Made by a program: the position numbers and the translations under genes
Shown: piece after piece, positions 58,069 through 64,000 of the stretch
Numbering within the stretch: the first letter of the stretch is position 1
Layout: each line of letters starts with the position of its first letter
Assembly (NCBI GenBank): GCA_029532415.1
Contig: JAQOTA010000054.1
Span: forward strand, 558,001-622,000
Length of the DNA: 64,000 bases
From: Marasmius tenuissimus
Lineage: Eukaryota > Basidiomycota > Agaricomycetes > Agaricales > Marasmiaceae
Direction: 5' to 3'
Notes under the pieces: model-generated
What the model saw: the letters and a program-made list of their open reading frames with translations, nothing else
Told to the model about the DNA's origin: nothing
Database searches by the model: none

Positions 58069-60186
58069 ATGAGACTTTCTGCCCTCGTTTCGCTCGCCGT
58101 TGCTCTCGTGTCTGCATCTGGTGCAGTACACGCCTCTGTCCTTAACAGCAGACAACCCAACCCCGACGGTGTCATCGTCAGTGAGTGAAAGTTCTCTTTT
58201 GACTATTGACGCGTTCTTACTGACGCTATTTGAAGATCTCAACAACCAATTGCCTCTTCCCCAGCTCCATGAGCGCAAGATCGGTGCCCGAGACATCAAA
58301 CTCGATACCGATAACATTCAAGGTCTTACCATGTAAATTTCCAAAACCCATTCTCCACGATAGCCCGATTTTCTAACCTGATCCTTAATAGGGTCGGAAT
58401 GAGATTCATGATGCAAACCTTTGTCTTCTTCAACATCACCGATGTCCACACTTTCAAGACCAAGCTCGCCGGTGACTTCTTCCCTCACGTCACCACCGCT
58501 ACCCAACTCGCCGATCCCGCCACCCAACCCCCTGTTGCCGTCGGAGTCGCCTTCTCCAAGAAGGGCATGCACGCTCTCGAGGTACATGATTACCTCGGCG
58601 ATCCCAACTTCAAGACTGGACAGGCTGCCGATGCCGTCCGTCTCGGAGACCCGGGAACCGTCAAGTGGCACAAGGAGTATCAAGATGGGATGATGGGTGT
58701 TCTTATGGTCGCCTCTAAGGATATGGACAAGCTCACTGCGGAGCTTGACGCTATCAAGGGAGTCTTTGGGGACTCTTTCAAGGAGGTCTACAGGCTTCAC
58801 GGTCATGCTCGACCTGGTGCCAACATGGGACACGAACGTGAGTGGAACTGCTTTGACTCCCGGGTCCACAATCGATTCTCATCCCATTGTGAATTTCAGA
58901 CTTTGGCTGGGTTGATGGTATCACTCAACCTGCCGTTGAGGGTTGGGACACCGATAAGACTATCACTCCGGGACAGAAGATCGTCCCACCGGGTATCATC
59001 CTTCTCGGTGAGGAAGGTGACAATGTTCCTCGCCCGGCATGGGCCAAGAGTGGATCTTTCCTCTGCTGGCGTCAACTCGAGCAGCTCGTCCCAGAGTTCC
59101 ATGGGTACCTCAACTCGACTGCGCCCGATGTTAACGGACTCAGTCGTGACGAGTCTATCCATCTCTATGGTTCTAGGATGAACGGTCGCTGGAAGAGTGT
59201 AAGTCGCCTAGTTTTTTTTCGTTGAGGATCTTGTCTTGACCGCTCGGATTATAGGGTGCCCCTATTGATCTCTCCCCGCTCCATGAAGATGAAGCTCTTG
59301 GCGCCGACCCGATGAGACGTAACAACTTCAACTACGACCATCCCGAGATTCCAGGCTTCGACATGAAGACCAACGAGACGATATGCCCCTTCTCGGCTCA
59401 CATCTTGAGGTCTCGTCCTCGTGGTCACATCCAGCCCGAGCACCCTACTAGCCACATGATGCGTGGTGGTCTCCCTTACGGACCTGAAGGTGAGTACTTC
59501 CCTAAGGTTCTCGTGTGCTGAGGCTGACGAATCCGATTTCAAGTCACCGACAAAGAAGCTGCTGCAGTCAAAACTTTCTCGGACGAGGACCCGACTCTCG
59601 AGCGTGGCATGGCTTTCGGTTCGTACATGTCCTTTCTTACAGCGATGAGTCTGTCTAATTGCGTATCGATTTTTACAGCTGCATACCAATCCAACCTCGA
59701 GAATGGCTTCATCTTCATTCAAGAGTCCCTCATTGACAACCCTGAGTACGATTCCTTCGCTCGCGACTTTTTGACCTTTAACTGATTCTCCGTTATAGCT
59801 TCCCTGCTGGAACTAACACTGTAAGTCCCGGATGCTGGATTTTAAACATACAAGATTGCTAACTCTTTTGATATCAGGGTGTCGACCCCCTCGTCGGCTC
59901 TCGCAACCAAGGACCCCCTGCTGACACTGGTGACCTCGAGAGAATCATCACGGGTATGGACTGGAACGACAACAAGAAGCCTATCACCATGCACAAGGGT
60001 GAGTTGCAAACGAAATTCCCTTCGAATGTCTCTGATCACCTCTCTCTTAATTCAGACTTCGTCATTGCTCGTGGCGGAGAATACTTCTTCTCTCCTCCCA
60101 TCTCCGCTATCAAGGGTCGTTTGGCCGAGATGAACATGTCGTCGCCCGCAAGTGGACTCAACATCTCTTTGGAACTCAACCTATGA
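58069..60186 (+). CDS. DyP-type (dye-decolorizing) heme peroxidase
   Basis: DyP peroxidases use H2O2 to oxidise dyes and lignin-related aromatics outside the cell. Ten exons join in frame: 58069-58180, 58236-58332, 58392-58837, 58900-59198, 59255-59489, 59544-59618, 59679-59745, 59799-59820, 59878-59998, 60056-60186; 534 residues. The N-terminus MRLSALVSLAVALVSASG is a signal peptide, followed by a propeptide-like stretch. VGMRFMMQTFVFF opens the fold. HFGWVDGITQP holds the GxxDG motif with the catalytic Asp. ICPFSAHILRSRPR holds the proximal heme His and HMMRGGLPYGPE the distal Arg. NGFIFIQES and FVIARGGEYFFSPP close the domain. The C-terminal tail after IKGRLAEM extends some 18 residues further than in the neighbouring copy at 63554. 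Highly supported. Confidence 0.93.
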
Positions 60187-60690
60187 TAATCGAGCCCCGT
60201 TGATGAGGGTTTTTAATTCGTAGAAAGTCATAGATAGATCCTACTCGTACTACTCAACTTTTAATGGGTTTCTACTAGCTACCCGCAACCATCGCTGTGT
60301 ACATATCTACAATCACTCGTTAGATCCCTTCAATACCTGTAACAGTTTCAATAATAACACGCATTTTCACCTCTGTTTTCCTTGTATGCTCTGATGAGTA
60401 CCATCCGCATGAAATTCGTGGTATCCTCGGGGTCCGTTCGCTGTTATTCAGGCTAATCTACTTCTATACCACTTTTGGGATCGACTATAAATTGAGTCGA
60501 GAGAAACGAGCTAATAAATCTCGATGAAGACCTCAAACACTGTTTCTACAGCCCGAGCTCAGCTTTGATTGCTGCGGGACGCTGGGAGCGCTTTTATGAT
60601 GGGCGTCAAGAAACAAGGAGATCATGCCCAGACCAGTCCGCATTGCACCGTGAGAAACGTTGCCAGCACCACTCTTTCCGCTGAGCGCGT
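60187..60690. other. intergenic: DyP 3' flank and GDA1 5' flank
   Basis: No gene is visible. The left part is the likely DyP 3' UTR; the right part is the promoter of the GDA1-like gene. No TATA box is obvious there. Confidence 0.5.
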
Positions 60691-62990
60691 ATGAATGGCC
60701 GACCGGCCACAATATCTCTTTCTTCCTCACCATCACCGTCTGCTGACTCTACTGCGACCCAAGGAAGAACTGTTCGCTCTCGAAGGCCTACATTACCAGA
60801 GGATTCCGACCTAGACGACCCTCGAACTATCCAGCCGACTGGCAACAAAAATCACAACGACGACGGGAGCCAGAACGATATGTTTCAATTATCGAGCTTG
60901 TCGCCTCGTAGCAGTCACTATGAGCGACTAGAAAATGGCTTGGGACCGGGCAAGTCGGGCCCAAAGAAACGTTTCGCCTGGAAAAAGTTTGCGATTGCTG
61001 CTGTTGTGTTGATTGGGCTCGTGTGGATGTTTGGACCAAGAGAGGGCAGAGGTACAACCTTGTCAGGTACAGATGAGGATATTGACGGTAAGTGTCAATT
61101 TTGAGTCTTTTGGAGGGCTTCTGGCGTTGCTGGATGCGGTGGAAGACGACGAGGACGGTGTGTCGCTCGTTGTCGAGGTCGGCGAGCACGATGCTCAATG
61201 ACTGTGCAAGGTCTGCAGTAGCAGGAAAGAAGGCCGCTTCCCTTACAAATGCTTGCTGTACCATGCCTATACGATGCTCCAGCCTCACATGAAGCCTTTA
61301 CTCTCGTTCCATTTCATTATGGAACCTTTTGAAACCTTTGTCAAGCTGTTCTTTACAATTTTATGGACTAACGGGTACTTTTCCGTCTTCAGCTGGAAAC
61401 CAGAACTCGCACAACACGCCAGAAAATCATCGCCCACCCGTGAATGATGACGATATCGAGATTCATAAACCACCTCCCCACAACACCCATACGAGTGGTC
61501 ACCCTTCGACCTTCGAAGAAGACTCAGATCCCAAATCCACCACATATTGCGATAAACCTTACACATCTTCATCATCCCTGGTCCAATGGGCCCTCATGAT
61601 AGACGCGGGCTCGACTGGCTCTCGAATTCATATATACAAGTTCAACAATTGCCAGAAGCACCCTTCGTTCGAGTACGAAGTCTTCAAGATGAGGAAGGGC
61701 GGGCTATCAGATTACGCCAGTCGCCCTGCCGACGCTGCTTCTTCTCTCGACGAGCTGATGGACGAGGCAATGCGAGTCGTACCGGAGTCGTTAAGGAGCT
61801 GCACCCCAGTCGCCGTCAAGGCCACAGCTGGTTTGCGTTTACTCCCTGACACGCAGAGAACTGGTATCCTGGAGTCGGTCGAGAGGCGTCTGAAGGATCA
61901 GTACCCCTTCAAGGTGCACGGGCCCGACGGTGTCGTCATCATGGACGGAAAAGACGAAGGTGTCTACGCTTGGATTACCGCCAACTACCTTCTCGACACT
62001 ATTCGAGATCCTACGAAAAACGCCGAAACCTACGCCGTTCTCGATCTTGGTGGTGCTTCCACCCAAATCGTGTTCGAGCCCAAGTTTTCGAAACCGGATA
62101 CTGCACTCGAAGAGGGTGATCACAAATACGACCTCGAGTTCTTGGGCAAGAAATACGTTCTTTACCAGCATTCTTATCTGGGGTACGGGTTGATGCGGGC
62201 GAGGATGCGGATTCACCAAGTCGTCGAGTTCATGGCCTCGTTCGCTGCTGAAAAGGAGAAGATGGAAGATGGACTGGAGGTCTTTGGCAACCCTTGTATC
62301 AGCAAGGGCATGAAGCGCAGAGTCGAGATAGAGGACGTCAAGACGGGTGACAAAAGGAACGTTACCATGGTTGGGGAGCAGATTGGGTCATTTGACGCTT
62401 GTAACCGAGTTGTTGAGCTTGCTTTAGCGAAGGACGCGTGAGTCCTCCCTAATCCTTTATTGTTGTTTTTCCCGTGTGCTTATTCGTCCTTTCCCCCGCT
62501 CCTCTCTAGCATCTGCAAAGTGAAACCATGTTCCTTCAATGGCGTTTACCAACCCTCGCTCCTCGATACCTTCGCAAACGGGAAAGTCCTTCTACTCTCA
62601 TACTTCTTCGACCGCCTCGACCCAATTCTATCAGGATCGCACGCTACCTCGGATAGCATCCCCCCCTCCCACTCTTCCTCCTCCTCCTCAAAAGAAACAC
62701 CATCACTAACCATATCCCACATCGCCGCTCTCGCCAAAACCGTTTGCGACGGGGAAGAAACCTGGGAGAAGAACCTCAAACCATCCAAGGAGCTCCTCCA
62801 CGAACTCAAAGACCGACCAGAGTATTGTCTCGATCTGACGTTCATGCATGCGCTACTGAGACTCGGGTACGAGTTCCGAGCGGAGAAGGAGGTGGAGTTA
62901 GGGAAGAAGGTTCAGGGTACTGAGTTGGGGTGGTGTCTTGGGGCGACGATTGCGATGGTTGGTGGGGGTACGTTGGAGTGTAAGGTATAG
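60691..62990 (+). CDS. GDA1: GDA1/CD39-family Golgi guanosine diphosphatase
   Basis: GDA1 hydrolyses GDP in the Golgi lumen, which drives exchange of GMP for GDP-mannose and so supports protein and lipid mannosylation. Exons 60691-61087, 61393-62437 and 62510-62990 join in frame to 640 residues. A Ser/Pro-rich cytosolic tail of about 90 residues precedes a single membrane anchor, KKFAIAAVVLIGLVWMFG, so it is type II. Then come a stalk and the five apyrase regions: MIDAGSTGSRIHIY, KATAGLRLLP, GKDEGVYAWITANYLL, VLDLGGASTQIVFE and ELGWCLGATIAM. The cytosolic tail is longer than in yeast. The third exon includes a Ser run (SHSSSSSSKE). Intron 1 is 305 nt, much longer than others in the window. 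It sits between two convergent DyP genes but has no evident link to them. Confidence 0.92.
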
Positions 62991-63553
62991 GTTTGCGGGG
63001 GATGGTGTCTATTTATTGGCCTTGTGGAGTGGTAGAATATATCATGATTTCTGGACTACTTGATGTGCGCTCGCCGACTGAGTACTAGTTGTCTCGTTTC
63101 CCGTACCCGGAGTTCGGTATGTGGACCGTGACGCGTATTGCTGTTAGATTCTGGAGTCTGCCTTCTCACAGGTGATACTGGCAGCTCGCGTGAGGGTCAT
63201 GAGTAGGAGGAAGTTCTCGATAGTCTCCCCTAGGCAGACCAGACCATATATCAAATTGCTAAGTTCTCAATGCGACGCGGGTATAGCAGGTGCGACGGAT
63301 TAGATGTTATTAAAACAGATTAAAGCTAACAGTACTATAATTTCTATGAAAGGAGACTGATGATAAAAGAGTGCTTGTGGGTGATTAAGAACAGAAAGAC
63401 GAACAAAGAGTGCCGATGGTTGTGAGTGATTAAGAGCAACGAAACCGAAACCCATTAAGTAGAAGCCGAGAAATTACGATCTATGTAGTGATCCAATTAT
63501 ACCCACGAGAGAGGAACCGTATTAACGTATCAGAAAGATGCTGAGGGGGAGGC
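62991..63553. other. intergenic 3' flanks
   Basis: Nothing gene-like. It holds the 3' ends of the GDA1-like gene and of the convergent second DyP gene. Around 63360-63440 there are weak repeats of GAGTGC and GTGATTAAGA. Confidence 0.5.
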
Positions 63554-64000
63554 TTACTGCTGGGCCAAGCGACCCTTGATAGCAGAGATCGGAGGAGAGA
63601 AGAAGTACTCTCCACCACGAGCGACGACGAAGTCTATCATGTCGATCAGTAACGGCGGTATGAGTATTGATAGTGAGGTTGGGGCTTACCAGTGTGCATG
63701 TTGATGGGCTTCTTGTGGTCGTTCCAGTCCATACCTGTGATGATTCTCTCGAGGTCACCATTGTCGGCAGGGGGACCTTGGTTGCGAGAACCGACGAGGG
63801 GATCGACGCCCTGAAGGAAGAAGGTTAGTGATCAGGGAAAGAGTGCGATGTTAGAGCCCAGGGATCCTTACAGTCTTGGTTCCAGCAGGGAAGCTAAGGC
63901 GAGGAATCAGATAACGTTTATTCTGACAAATGGGAGAGATGAGACGTACTCAGGGTTATCGATGAGAGACTCTTGGATGAAGATGAATCCGTTCTCGAGG
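63554..64000 (-). CDS. second DyP-type peroxidase, 3' part only
   Basis: The gene runs leftward from beyond the window edge. Visible exons are >64000-63950 (NGFIFIQESLIDNPE), 63893-63872 (FPAGTKT), 63810-63690 (GVDPLVGSRNQGPPADNG, then ITGMDWNDHKKPINMH) and 63633-63554 (DFVVARGGEYFFSPP, then ISAIKGRLAQQ and stop). Exon boundaries match those of the DyP at 58069 exactly, including the 22-nt exon, so the two are paralogues from one duplication, now in convergent orientation. The C-terminus stops right after IKGRLAQQ, lacking the extra tail of the first copy. The 5' part including heme His and GxxDG is outside the window. Confidence 0.9.

Overview
Organism: the window reads as nuclear DNA of a filamentous basidiomycete, most likely an Agaricomycete. 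The genes are cut by many short GT-AG introns (about 50-65 nt). The families are typical of that group: DyP peroxidases, DUF6533 and DUF6534 membrane proteins, a DUF6699 protein, a TKL-type kinase, an F-box/LRR protein, a SHO1 osmosensor, a GH3 beta-glucosidase and a GDA1-type nucleotidase. Nothing bacterial, plasmid-like or CRISPR-like is present.

Layout: (1) 1-5.3 kb holds an RTA1-type membrane protein gene (- strand) with two short inverted-repeat elements inside it, next to a gene-poor left flank. (2) 5.4-25.2 kb is an accessory region whose two ends carry the same family of 20-bp alternating repeats in opposite orientation. Between them lie a TET/JBP-like 2-oxoglutarate dioxygenase, a long gene joining a Ulp1-type SUMO-protease domain to a JmjC domain, a HECT-like gene, a Cys-rich gene, a retroviral-type integrase relic, an F-box gene and fragments of host-type genes (HAM1-like, vWA-like). 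I read it as a candidate giant transposon or nest of transposons. It is decayed, and four in-frame stops are of the kind made by C-to-T change at CpG (CGA to TGA). (3) 25.3-30.5 kb holds two adjoining DNA transposons: one of 4.35 kb with 363-bp terminal inverted repeats and a multi-exon gene inside, and one of 0.88 kb with a perfect 9-bp target duplication. (4) 31-43 kb is ordinary gene space: DUF6699, DUF6534, a kinase plus pseudokinase protein, and SHO1. (5) 43.6-53.6 kb is a segmental duplication in which a DUF6533 gene and the 3' tip of the neighbouring GH3 beta-glucosidase gene were copied; the intact GH3 gene follows. (6) 58-64 kb holds two convergent DyP-type peroxidase genes with a GDA1-type nucleotidase gene between them; the second DyP runs off the right edge.

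How the genes could work together: in the accessory region the enzymes expected to oxidise 5-methylcytosine (TET/JBP), act in chromatin (JmjC) and edit SUMO or ubiquitin (Ulp1, HECT-like) sit beside an integrase relic and between inverted repeat arrays. This fits a mobile element that carries its own anti-silencing functions, but that role is inference. Secreted DyP and GH3 enzymes point to a wood- or litter-degrading lifestyle. Exon joins were read by eye; those given as exact positions keep the frame open, the others are approximate.
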